A stretch of 18,671 nucleotides of DNA, from positions 1 to 18,671 of the forward strand of contig CAMWQH010000002.1 in assembly GCA_947176435.1 (NCBI GenBank), in the 5' to 3' direction. Below, piece by piece: positions 9,270-18,671 of this stretch. The stretch's first letter is position 1; each line of letters opens with the position of its first letter. Below the pieces are notes generated by a model. The model was not told the DNA's origin. It searched no databases and saw nothing but the letters and a program-made list of their open reading frames with translations. Source of the DNA: an uncultured Mycoplasmataceae bacterium. Its GTDB lineage: Bacteria > Bacillota_I > Bacilli_A > Mycoplasmatales > Mycoplasmoidaceae. The position numbers and the translations under genes are program-made.

Positions 9270-9482
9270 ATGTTTGCCATCAAAATCCGTACTGAGTACA
9301 TCACATTAGGTCAACTAATTAAATTCGTCGGATTAATTGGTAATGGATCTCAAGCAAAATCTTTTATTGCAAACAACAACATTACTTACAATGGTGTTGA
9401 AGAAAAAAGACGCGGTAAAAAAATTTATGTTAATGATGTCGTGGTCGTAAATAATGCTGAATACTTAATTGTAAAGGAATAG
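9270..9482 (+). CDS. yaaA: S4-domain RNA-binding protein, YaaA/RlbA-like, 70 aa
   Basis: This small S4-fold protein matches the Bacillus YaaA pattern along its whole length (about 71 aa in B. subtilis). An N-terminal IRTEYITLGQLIKF helix is followed by GSQAKSFIANNNITYNGV and the basic turn EEKRRGKKIYVNDVVVV, where the RRG-K segment is the typical RNA-contacting loop. In Firmicutes and mollicutes this gene lies close to dnaN, recF and gyrB. Here it directly precedes gyrB: its TAG ends 4 nt before the gyrB ATG, and the gyrB Shine-Dalgarno (AAAGGA, 9473-9478) lies inside its last codons, which suggests co-transcription and coupling. Its own ATG has no clear Shine-Dalgarno and a very short predicted leader. 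The exact RNA target is not shown by the sequence. Confidence 0.88.
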   Translation: MFAIKIRTEYITLGQLIKFVGLIGNGSQAKSFIANNNITYNGVEEKRRGKKIYVNDVVVVNNAEYLIVKE

Positions 9483-9486
9483 AAGT

Positions 9487-11454
9487 ATGGAACAAAATGA
9501 AAAATTAAAACTTGAACAGGAAAAAGAATATGGCGCTAGTAGTATTCGGATTCTAGAAGGTCTAGAAGCTGTTAGAAAACGTCCTGGTATGTATATCGGT
9601 TCTACAGGGCCTCAAGGATTACACCATATGATTTGAGAAATTGTTGATAACTCAATTGATGAAGCTATGGGTGGTTATGCAACGAGAGTAATCGTTACAT
9701 TAACTAAAGACGGCTCAATCAGGGTAGACGATGATGGTCGTGGTATCCCTGTAGATATTCACCCAAAGACCGGCAAATCAACAGTAGAAACAGTTTTAAC
9801 TGTTTTACATGCTGGTGGTAAATTTGATAATACATCATATAAAATCTCTGGAGGGTTACACGGTGTAGGTGCATCCGTTACTAACGCGTTATCTAAATGA
9901 ATGAAAGTATGAGTATGTCGTAACCACGAACAATATTATGTTGAATTCCAAAACGGTGGACATACAATTGAACCATTAAAAAAAATAGGTCAGTCAGAAA
10001 AACTACAAGGTACTGTAGTTGAATTCTTCCCTGACTTTACAGTAATGGAACAAGCTCCCTTTGAACACGAAATCATTGCTAGTCGTTTAAGACAATTAAC
10101 ATATTTAAATAAAGGTTTAAAAATTATCTTTATCGATGAACAAACCGGAACTAAAGATGAATGATTATACGAAGGTGGTTTAAAAGAATATATCGAAGAT
10201 TTAAACCGTGATAAAGAAAAACTTGTTCCATCTATTGTTTATGGTGAAGAAGAGCAAAAAGTAAAAGTTCCAAATACTTTAAATGAAGAATACTACAACA
10301 TTAAAGTTGAAGTTGCTTTCCAATATAACAAAACATATAACAATTCTTGTTATTCTTTCTGTAACAACATTAACACTATTGAAGGTGGTACACATGAAGA
10401 AGGATTTAAACTTGCTTTAGTTAAAATTCTTAACAGATTTGCTATTGAACGTAAATTTATTAAGGAATCTGATGAAAAATTTACAAAAGACGATGTTGCT
10501 GAAGGATTAACAGCAATTGTCTCAGTCAAACATCCTAACCCTCAATATGAAGGTCAAACAAAACGTAAATTAGGAAACACTGAAGTTCGTCCTTTTGTAA
10601 ACAAAGTAACATCTGATGTGTTTGAAAAATACATTCTTGAAAACCCAGACGATGCTTTAGTAATCATTAAAAAGATTATGTTGGCACAAGAAGCTAGAAG
10701 AAAGTCTCAAGAAGCAAAAGATGCCACAAGAAGAAAATCTCCATTTGATACAGCTTCTCTTCCTGGTAAATTAGCTGATTGTTCAACTAAAGACCATACA
10801 ATTTCAGAATTATACATTGTCGAAGGTGATTCTGCGGGTGGATCTGCTAAATTAGGCAGAAACCGTGAATTCCAAGCAATCTTACCACTAAAAGGTAAAA
10901 TTCTTAACGTTGAAAAAGCTAAAACTAACAAAATCTTTGAAAATGACGAAATCATGGCGATGATTACCGCAATTGGTGCAGGAGTTAATCCAGAATTCGA
11001 TTTAAAAAAGATCCGTTATGACAAGATTATCATCATGACCGATGCTGATGTCGACGGTTCTCACATCCGTATTCTGCTATTAACATTCTTCTTTAGATAT
11101 ATGTATCCATTAATTGAAAATGGACACATCTATGCTGCTCAACCACCATTATTTAAGTTTATGGTAGGTAAATCTGTTAAGTATGCTTATACAGATCAAG
11201 AACTAGAAGATTTTAAAGCAGAAGCTAAAAATGCTAAATATACAGTTCAAAGATATAAAGGTTTGGGTGAGATGAATCCTGAACAATTATGAGAAACTAC
11301 TATGGATCCTCAAAACCGTATCCTTCACAAAATTAGTATTGATGATGCAGTTAAAGCAGATCAAGAATTCTCATTATTAATGGGTGATGATGTTGTTCCA
11401 AGAAAAGACTTCATCTCTAAAAACGCTAAATTTGTAAAGAACTTAGACATCTAA
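9487..11454 (+). CDS. gyrB: DNA gyrase subunit B
   Basis: GyrB (655 aa, usual family length about 640-650) is the ATPase subunit of gyrase, which with GyrA introduces negative supercoils. The frame needs UGA as Trp (for example W50 and W138). GHKL ATPase motifs are at the N-terminus: EIVDNSIDEA with E51 and N55, DDDGRGIP with D82, and the glycine lid GGLHGVGAS (122-130). The TOPRIM domain has VEGDSAGG (445-452) and DADVDGSHI (519-527) for metal binding. QRYKGLGEMNPEQLW follows near the C-terminus. The start at 9487 has AAAGGA 8 nt upstream and gives MEQNEKLKLEQEKEYGASSI before the conserved core. gyrA starts 18 nt after the stop. Pairing with a GyrA-type partner and the YaaA-like neighbour argue for gyrB over parE. 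Confidence 0.97.
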
Positions 11455-11472
11455 TAGAAAGGAGAAATTATT

Positions 11473-14016
11473 ATGGCTGAAAATAATATTGATAAAATTC
11501 GTGATTCTTTAACAAAGACCGTTGTTAAAGATCGTCCAATTGTTAAAGAATTACAAACATCGTTCTTAGACTATGCAATGTCTGTTATTGTTGCTCGTGC
11601 TATTCCTGATGCTCGTGATGGTTTTAAACCAGTTCACCGTAGAGTTTTATATGCTGCTTATGGATTAGGAATGACAAGTGATAAGCAATATAAGAAATCT
11701 GCTCGTCTAGTTGGTGAAGTTATTGGTAAATACCACCCACACGGTGATACTGCCGCTTATGAAACTGCTGTTCGTATGGCTCAAGACTTCTCAATGAGAT
11801 ACTTACTCATTGATGGACATGGTAACTTTGGTTCTATTGATGGTGATGGTGCGGCTGCTATGCGTTATACAGAATGTAGATTATCTAAATTAGCCGATAC
11901 AATCATGAATGACATCGACAAGAACACTGTTGATTTCACTGACAACTATGATGGTAGTGAAAAAGAACCGGTTGTATTACCTGCATTATTCCCTAGTTTA
12001 TTAGCTAATGGTTCATCAGGTATTGCGGTTGGTATGGCTACAAATATTCCTCCACACAACTTAACTGAGTTAGTTGCTGCTATTAAATTAATTGCTGCTA
12101 AACCAGATGCAACAATTGAAGAAATTAAACAAGTATTAAAAGGTCCAGATTTCCCAACTGCTGCTGAAATTATTGGTGCTAGCGGAATCGATGATTATTT
12201 TAATACAGGTCGTGGTTCTATTACGATCCGTGCTAAAGGAACATATACAACAGAATCTAATGGTAAATCAACCATTATCTTCACTGAAATTCCATACATG
12301 GTTAACAAAACAGCTTTAATTGAAAAGATTGTTGATCTTGTTAAAACTACTCAAATTGATGGAATTTCTGATTTACGTGATGAATCTTCTCGTGAAGGTA
12401 TTAGAATTGTTATCGAAACAAAAAAAGACATTGTCCCTGAAGTTTTAATGAACCAATTGTACAAAGCAACTCCATTACAAACTAACTTTGCTGTTAATAT
12501 GTTAGCTTTATACAAAAATGAACCTAGATTATTAAATATCAAACAAGCTCTTGAAATTTATTTGGAACACCAAATTGAAGTTTTAACACGTAAAACTGAA
12601 TTTGATTTAAAAAAAGCGAGCGAACGTGAACACATTCTAGAAGGCTTACATATTGCTACTGGCAACATCGAAAGAGTTATTAAAATTATTAGAGAAGCTG
12701 CAGATAATAACCAAGCATTAAATCAATTAATGAGTGAATTTAAATTATCTGAAACTCAAGCTAAAGCTATTCTTGAAATGAAACTTCGTTCGTTAAGTGG
12801 TATTGAACGTAAAAAAATTGAACAAGAGCTTGAAGAATTAAAAGCTAAGATTGTTGATTTAAAGGACATTCTTGCAAAACATGAAAGAAAAATTCAAATT
12901 ATCGATGAAAGTTTGGATGAATTAGTGAAGAAATTTGGTGATGAAAGAAGAACAACAATTTCTTACGATGTTTCATCTGAAATTGATGATGAAGATTTAA
13001 TCCCAGTTGAAGACATTATTATTACTATGTCTACAAGAGGCTACTTTAAACGTGTTCCGGTTGATACTTACCGTGTTCAAAGACGTGGTGGTGTTGGTGT
13101 AATTGGTTTACAAACACATAACGATGATGACGTTCAAAAAATTGTTGCCGCATCGACTCATACTGATATCTTATTCTTTACAGACTTCGGTAAAGTATAT
13201 AGATTAAGAGGCTACCAAATTCCTAGAGGTGTAAGAACTTCAAAAGGTATCCCTGCCATTAACTTAATTGGTATTGAAAAAACTGAAAAAGTATTAACAA
13301 TACTTCCAATTGATAATTATGAACAAGGATGCTTATTCTTTGCCACTCAAAACGGTATCGTTAAGAAAACAAGTTTATCTGAATTTAGTCATATCCAATC
13401 TAATGGTAAGATTGCTATTACTTTAAAAGAAGGCGACAAGTTATTTAATGTAATTCCAGTAATGGGTCAAGAAGAAATCTTCTTAGCTGGATCAAATGGT
13501 AACTTAGCAAGATTTAACTCAGAACAAGTTCGTGCTATGGGTAGAACCGCTTCTGGTGTTCACGGTATGAGATTAGATGATAAGGAATACATAGTTGGAT
13601 TATCTTCTTCAATAAGTGGAGATAAGATACTATCAATTGGTTCTCGTGGAGTTGGTAAATTAACCCCTGTTGAAGAATATCGTTTAACTAAGAGAAATGC
13701 CAAGGGTGTCAAGACATTAAAAGTTAACCAAAAAACTGGCAAACTTGTTTATACAGGAGCGGTATTTGGTGATGAAGATATCCTAATGATTACTACATCA
13801 GGTAAGATTATTAGATTCTCATTAACACAAGTTAACACAATTGGTCGTTCAACTAGTGGTGTTAAATTAATGAACATTGAAGAAAACGAAAAGATTCAAT
13901 CTGTAACTGTATTTAAATCAGGTGAAGAAGCAAATGAACAAGAATTAGAAATTTCTAGTGAAAATTTAGAAGATAACAATCCTGACCAAACGCCTAACGC
14001 TGACGAAGAAATTTAA
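11473..14016 (+). CDS. gyrA: DNA gyrase subunit A
   Basis: GyrA (847 aa) cuts and rejoins DNA and wraps it. A clear AGAAAGGAG lies upstream of ATG 11473. Landmarks: the conserved FLDYAMSVIVARAIPDARDG (31-50), HPHGDTAAYETAVRM (88-102), and the catalytic Tyr132 in AAAMRYTECRLS. A long helical tower/coiled-coil region with IERKKIEQELEELKAKI follows. From about 500 comes the beta-pinwheel C-terminal domain with its repeated xxGR/xSxGV blades. The tail (about 820-847) is acidic. At the quinolone-contact positions the residues are Thr93 (E. coli Ser83) and Glu97 (Asp87). The GyrA box reads QRRGGVG (536-542), where the common form has Lys at the sixth place. The protein has no Trp. Having a GyrA box at all favours gyrA over parC. 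galE starts 1 nt after the stop. Confidence 0.97.
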   Translation: MAENNIDKIRDSLTKTVVKDRPIVKELQTSFLDYAMSVIVARAIPDARDGFKPVHRRVLYAAYGLGMTSDKQYKKSARLVGEVIGKYHPHGDTAAYETAVRMAQDFSMRYLLIDGHGNFGSIDGDGAAAMRYTECRLSKLADTIMNDIDKNTVDFTDNYDGSEKEPVVLPALFPSLLANGSSGIAVGMATNIPPHNLTELVAAIKLIAAKPDATIEEIKQVLKGPDFPTAAEIIGASGIDDYFNTGRGSITIRAKGTYTTESNGKSTIIFTEIPYMVNKTALIEKIVDLVKTTQIDGISDLRDESSREGIRIVIETKKDIVPEVLMNQLYKATPLQTNFAVNMLALYKNEPRLLNIKQALEIYLEHQIEVLTRKTEFDLKKASEREHILEGLHIATGNIERVIKIIREAADNNQALNQLMSEFKLSETQAKAILEMKLRSLSGIERKKIEQELEELKAKIVDLKDILAKHERKIQIIDESLDELVKKFGDERRTTISYDVSSEIDDEDLIPVEDIIITMSTRGYFKRVPVDTYRVQRRGGVGVIGLQTHNDDDVQKIVAASTHTDILFFTDFGKVYRLRGYQIPRGVRTSKGIPAINLIGIEKTEKVLTILPIDNYEQGCLFFATQNGIVKKTSLSEFSHIQSNGKIAITLKEGDKLFNVIPVMGQEEIFLAGSNGNLARFNSEQVRAMGRTASGVHGMRLDDKEYIVGLSSSISGDKILSIGSRGVGKLTPVEEYRLTKRNAKGVKTLKVNQKTGKLVYTGAVFGDEDILMITTSGKIIRFSLTQVNTIGRSTSGVKLMNIEENEKIQSVTVFKSGEEANEQELEISSENLEDNNPDQTPNADEEI

Positions 14017-14017
14017 T

Positions 14018-14986
14018 ATGAATATTCTAGTTACTGGTGGCGCAGGTTACATAGGATCTGTAACTGTAGAAAAACTAATCAGCCAAAAGCACAATGTCAT
14101 CATTTATGATGATATGTCTACTGGATTTAAAAAACTAATTAATCCTAAAGCTAAATTCGTTAGATCTTCAATTTTAAATTACAAAAAGCTTGTTGAAACT
14201 TTTAAAAAATACAAAGTCCAAGTGGTTGTCCATTTAGCTGCAAAAATTGTTGTTCCTGAATCAGTTTTAAAACCTTTTGAATACTTTGAAACAAATGTCA
14301 ATGGAACAATCAACATTGTTAAAGCAATGAATGAATGTAATGTAAATAAAATTATTTTTGCTTCAAGTGCAGCAATTTATGGAAACATTAAGAAAATTCC
14401 TATAAGTGAAGATGATCCAAAAAATCCAATTAATCCATATGGTCAAACAAAATTAATTGATGAAATGTTGATTAGAAACAACACTGTAATTAATTCAAAT
14501 TTTAAATATGTAAATTTAAGATTTTTTAATGTAGCTGGTGCATCTGATTCTGGAAAATACGGAATGTTAAAACCAAAGCCATCTTTATTAATACCATGTA
14601 TTAGCGATTCTTTTATAAAGAATGCTCAATTCTCTATATATGGCAATCATTACAAAACAATTGATAAAACAGCTTTAAGAGATTACATTGATGTTAATGA
14701 TATTGCTGATGCAATTTTACTAAGCATACAATATTTAAACAAAAATAAATATGGAACATTTAATTTAGGAACTAATAACGGTTGCACAGTTAAACAAGTA
14801 TACGATATTGCTATTAAAACACTTAAAATGAAGCCTAATTTTATTTATAAACCAAATAGATCTGGTGACCCAGATAAACTATTAACAACAAATAAATTAG
14901 CTAAGACAAAATTAAAATGAAGCCCAACACATTCTATCAAAGACATGATAGTGTCAGACTTCAAATTTAGAAAATCAAATTTTTAG
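14018..14986 (+). CDS. galE: UDP-glucose 4-epimerase
   Basis: This is a short-chain dehydrogenase/reductase-fold sugar-nucleotide epimerase (322 aa; typical 320-340). It interconverts UDP-glucose and UDP-galactose with bound NAD, supplying galactose for glycolipids or capsule. The Rossmann motif GGAGYIG is at 7-13. HLAAKIVVPESV is at 72-83. The catalytic Ser lies in ASSAAIYG (115-122), and Tyr141 and Lys145 are in YGQTK. RFFNVAGASDSG is the Gram-positive GalE-type segment, and ALRDYIDVNDIADA closes the fold. UGA codes W301, so the true C-terminus is 22 residues past that point, ending at TAG 14984-14986. The ATG is 1 nt after the gyrA stop, so translation is probably coupled and galE is part of the gyrase transcript. 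Other UDP-hexose epimerases are possible from sequence alone. Confidence 0.9.
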
Positions 14987-14987
14987 T

Positions 14988-16832
14988 TTATATTTGGTTA
15001 CCCCTAAATTGAGACATATAAAGTTTGTAATAAAAACCCTTTTTATTTATTAGTTGTTTATGTTTACCGTGTTCAACTATTTGACCGTGGTTAATTACTA
15101 AAATGTTATCTGCGTCTTTGATTGTTGATAATCTATGAGCGATCATAAACGTAGTTCTATTTTTAATAAGTTTTTCCATAGCAGATTGAATTTGAATTTC
15201 TGTCTTTGTATCAATTGAAGATGTAGCTTCATCTAAAATAACAATTTTTGAGTCTGCTAAGAATGCTCTTGCAATAGCTAATAGTTGCCTTTGACCTTGA
15301 GATAAGTTATCTCCATTATCCGATAATATTGTTTCATATCCTTTTGGTAACTTCATGATGAAATCATGGCAGTTTGCTAATTTAGCAGCATTAATAATTT
15401 CTTTTTTAGTTGCATTAAGTCTTCCATATCTAATGTTTTCATAAATTGATGTGCCAAATAAATATGTGTCTTGAAGAACCATAGTAATATTTTCTCTTAG
15501 ACTTGTACGATCAATATTTTTTATTGGCTTATCATCAATCAAAAGAGCACCACCATTAATATCATAGAATTTTGTAATTAAATTAACAATAGTCGTCTTG
15601 CCTGCACCAGTCGGGCCGACTAAAGCTGTAATTGTTCCTGGTGTAGCGACAAAATTGATGTTTTTAAGAATAGGTTTTTTAGGATCATAACTAAAATCCA
15701 TTTTCTTAGCTTCTACTTTACCAACAATTTCTTTCTTGTTAAATTTTATAGCACGAGGAGGATCTTTTTCTTCTTTTTGCTCTAAAATTTGGAAAATTCT
15801 ATCAGCTGAAGCCATGCACAACATGAATTGACCCATAGTAGAAATTAATTGGTTAATTGGGTTAGTTAAGTTTCTTGCAAACATTGTAAACATTACAAGC
15901 AATGTAATATTATTTTCAATATTTAAAACTCCCCAATCTTTATTTATTCATCCATTTAAAATGAATGTCATACCTCATGCAGATAAGAGAACAAATGATA
16001 AGTTGTTAAAGAACATGTTTAATGGCATCATTACATTTGCAATACCATTTGCAACAATAGAATTCTTTGTTAATTTTTCATTTAATTTATCAAAATTTAT
16101 TTTAGTTTTATCTTCCATTTGGAATAAACTAACAATTCTTGTCCCTGATATGTATTCTTCAGCAAACCCGTTTAAATCACCTAAACTTTTTTGCTGTTTA
16201 ACGAAATATGGTTTTAACTTTTTAATAATAAATGTGTTGATTAAAGCAACTAAAGGATAGATGCATAAAATAATTAGACTTAATGCTCAATTTGTTAAGA
16301 ACATTAACAATCCAATTGAAACAATACTGCATATTCAAAATATACAGTTACCTATATATTGAGCAATGAATGAAGAAATATTATCTACATCATTTGCTGT
16401 TCTACTTATGATATCTCCAGAAGGAGTTTGATCAAAAAATTTAATTGGTAGTTTGTGAAGTTTCTTGAATATTGACGTTCTTAAATGATAAGTCCCTCTT
16501 TCAGCTGACTTCATAATTAAGACTGTTGCCAATCAATTGAAAAGGTTACTCAATAAATATGAAAACAATAAACCAATGCAAGTAAAAATAAATGCAGAAA
16601 AGCCTTGTATAAGTGATGAGTTTTGACCTGCTTGAGTCATTTTTTCAGTTAATCAGTCATAGACCATTCCATATAAATAAATTGAAACAGCACTCAATGC
16701 TCCAGAAATTACAGAAATAATTACAGCAACAAATATTGCTAATTTGTATTTCGAGAAATTAGATCAAAGTTTTTTTATTGAGCCTTTTCTAAATTTTATT
16801 TTAGACCCCGGATTTATCATCATTGGTGGCAT
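14988..16832 (-). CDS. Half-ABC exporter, catalytically canonical subunit (BmrD/LmrD/MdlB-like)
   Basis: This 614-aa half transporter has six membrane helices (residues 1-330) followed by one nucleotide-binding domain. It is open through several UGA Trp codons. Motifs: Walker A GPTGAGKT (406-413, Lys412), Q-loop Gln454, signature LSQGQ (510-514), Walker B ILDEATS with catalytic Glu535, and the H-loop His566 in IAHRLST. So its own ATP site residues are normal, but the signature has Gln for the first Gly. That is the pattern of the catalytic half of heterodimeric exporters. The ATG (16830-16832) is 1 nt after the stop of its partner, with GGAGAGGAGGG inside the partner's last codons. The substrate (drug, lipid or peptide) cannot be read from sequence. 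It converges on galE with a 1-nt gap. Confidence 0.92.
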
Positions 16833-16833
16833 A

Positions 16834-18609
16834 TTATCTTAAACCCTCCTCTCCTAACTGTGATTTAACAATATTTCTATATGTAGCACTTGTTTTTAAT
16901 AATTGCTCGTGTGAACCGATGCCAGAAATTTGTCCATTATCCATTACAATAATTTTATTTGCATTTTTGATTGATGCAACACGTTGACTAACTACAATTG
17001 TTGTTGCATTTTTATAATTAGCTCTAATGTTTTCTTGAACTTTAGCTTCAGTAATTAAATCTAATGCGCTTGTAGAATCATCCATTATAAAAATTTTAGG
17101 CTTACGTACAAGAGCTCTTGCTATACATAATCTTTGTTTTTGACCACCAGAAAAATTTCTACCTCTTTGGTCTACTGGGTAATTTAATTTTTCTTTAAAC
17201 TTACTTACAAAATCTCAAGCACATGCATTTTCACAAGCTTTAATCAATTCTTTATCTGTAGCTTGTTGATCACCATATAAGAGATTTTCCTTAATGTTTC
17301 CTTGGAATAAATTATTTTCTTGCAAAACAACACTAATATTTTTTCTTAAATCATTAAGAGATATATCTTTTACGTTAACTCCACCAATTTCAATTGAACC
17401 ATTATCAACATCATATAAACGAGGAATTAAGTTGACTAATGTAGATTTGCCTGAACCAGTACCACCAATAACTCCTAAAAATTCTCCGGGTTTAATTTCA
17501 AAGTTAATTTTTTTCAAAATATATTTTTTAGCTGATTTTGAATATTTAAAATTAACATTCTTAAATTTAATAGTGAAGTCATTGGGTAATTGTTTTGGAT
17601 TTTTTGAATCTACAATAGTTGATTTTGTATCAAGAACTTTCAATATTCTTTTTAATGATGCTTTGGATGTAATAAATTGAACTACAACTATTACAGCCAT
17701 AATCACAGATGAAAGGACCATCATTAATAAATTTGTAAATGAAAATACTTTTGCAACTACAGTTGGGTCTTTGTCAACTAAATATCCAGTTACCATCAAA
17801 GCAGATAAAATTCCGAGTTGTAAACACATTGTTACAACTGATATAATTGGCATAACTATTATTTGAGCTTTAATTTTATATTTCTTGTAAGCTGAGCTTG
17901 ATTTTCTAAACCTGTTTGTTTGCTCGTCTTGGATACCAAAAGATTTAACAACTCTCATTCCAAGAATGTTTTCTCTCATAATACTATTTGTGTCATCTAA
18001 AGATTTTTGAGCTTTTTCAAAGATTCTAAAAACATTTCTACCAAATATTCAAATAAGAAGCCCCATTAAAACACAAATACCAACAGCAATTAATCCATAT
18101 TCTCAACTAATATTGTTAAAAGACATTGCTAACCCACCAATAAACATGATTGGAGATCTTATTAAGATAGTAAAACACAATTGATCTAACATTTGAAATT
18201 TAGATGCATCATTTGTTAATCTTGTAATTAATGAACCAGTAGAAAATTGATCAATATTTAAGAAAGAAAATCCTAATATTCTTCCGTACAAATCACTTCT
18301 TAAATATTGAGTTGCAAGTAGTGAAGATTTAGCAGCAGATAACATTGCAATTACAGCAAAAAGTAATCCACCACAAGCTAATGCTGCAATTATTCCGATA
18401 TACATCCAAAAATTTGCTCAAGCTTGTGCAACTGTAATACCAGCCATTTCAGCTGCTTGTGGCACTTCAATATATCCTACATTAGTAATTACGTTAGTTA
18501 ATAAAGTTGGTTGGTACAAATCGCAAACACAACTCATTGTCATAAAGATTATTGAAATAACCCCAAAAACTAACGCTTTGCTTTTAATAAATTTAAATAT
18601 TCTAAGCAT
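16834..18609 (-). CDS. Half-ABC exporter, degenerate-site subunit (BmrC/LmrC/MdlA-like)
   Basis: This 591-aa protein has six N-terminal membrane helices and a C-terminal nucleotide-binding domain, and needs UGA as Trp (for example at residues 64 and 465). Motifs: Walker A GGTGSGKST (382-390, Lys388), Q-loop Gln430, canonical signature FSGGQ (486-490), Walker B IFIMDDSTSALD where the catalytic Glu is Asp511, and the H-loop His replaced by Gln542 (VVSQRVAS). Loss of both catalytic residues with a good signature is the mark of the non-hydrolytic half in BmrCD/LmrCD/TM287-288-type heterodimers. It should therefore pair with the next gene downstream, which carries the mirror-image pattern. The ATG shares one base with the upstream gene's stop (TAATG), with a GGTGGGGGT Shine-Dalgarno-like run before it. 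Confidence 0.92.
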
Positions 18610-18671
18610 TATCCGTTACCCCCACCAAAAAGTTTTTTAGCTAATGAGGTTAAAGATGAATTATCTTCAAT
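18609..18671 (-). CDS. C-terminal end of an upstream gene (partial)
   Basis: Only the last 20 codons are in the window, in a different frame from the ABC gene, ending SLAKKLFGGGNG and a TAA that overlaps the ABC start by one base. The overlap suggests a third member of the same operon. The fragment is too short to name. A MarR-type regulator or another transport component would be usual in this place, but nothing here shows it. Confidence 0.55.
   Translation of the reverse strand: MEDNSSLTSLAKKLFGGGNG

Noticed and set aside
14934..14951. Small inverted repeat CTATCA/TGATAG near the galE end, possible terminator
   Set aside because: Six AT-rich pairs with a six-base loop, inside the galE coding region and with no following T run.
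17294..17680. Plus-strand open frame of 128 codons opposite the ABC nucleotide-binding domain
   Set aside because: It is antisense to a region with clear Walker A and Q-loop motifs and has no ribosome binding site or family resemblance.

Overview
The window reads as a chromosomal segment of a low-GC mollicute (Mycoplasma-type bacterium). Several long genes are open only if UGA is read as Trp: gyrB, galE, both ABC transporter genes, two giant surface-protein genes and a small membrane protein all carry in-frame TGA at plausible Trp positions. The DNA is very AT-rich, the one tRNA-like gene has no encoded CCA, and the surface proteins (lipoprotein, LRR/Ig-like adhesin) fit a wall-less parasite. 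A relative of the pneumoniae group (for example the M. penetrans / M. iowae lineage) is possible, but this is an impression and not a demonstrated identity.

Layout. 1-250: no intact gene, perhaps decayed coding DNA. 250-382 (minus): a tRNA-Ser(GCU)-like gene with its own promoter and terminator, but with defects in the D and T arms. 431-1216 (minus): exported hypothetical protein. 1217-1691: non-coding or decayed DNA. 1692-2267 (minus): 191-aa two-helix membrane protein. 2268-2369: divergent promoter region with a 16-base poly-A tract. 2370-9076 (plus): two large surface-protein genes, a 1009-aa putative lipoprotein with four C-terminal membrane segments, and a 1223-aa BspA-like LRR plus seven-repeat Ig-like protein with a C-terminal anchor. 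9232-9263: perfect 32-bp AT-only palindrome. 9270-14986 (plus): S4-domain YaaA-like gene, gyrB, gyrA and galE, tightly packed. 14988-18671 (minus, convergent): two half-ABC exporters forming a heterodimer, and the last codons of an upstream gene.

How it works together. The plus-strand core (yaaA-gyrB-gyrA) is the gyrase cluster often found near the replication origin, here extended by galE at 1-nt spacing. The minus-strand ABC pair has complementary canonical and degenerate ATP sites, as in BmrCD/LmrCD-type exporters. The most suggestive element is the poly-A tract at 2301-2316. It lies where the -35 regions of two divergent promoters should be, so a change in its length could switch the lipoprotein/adhesin operon on one side and the small membrane protein on the other. 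That is inference from layout and needs population data.
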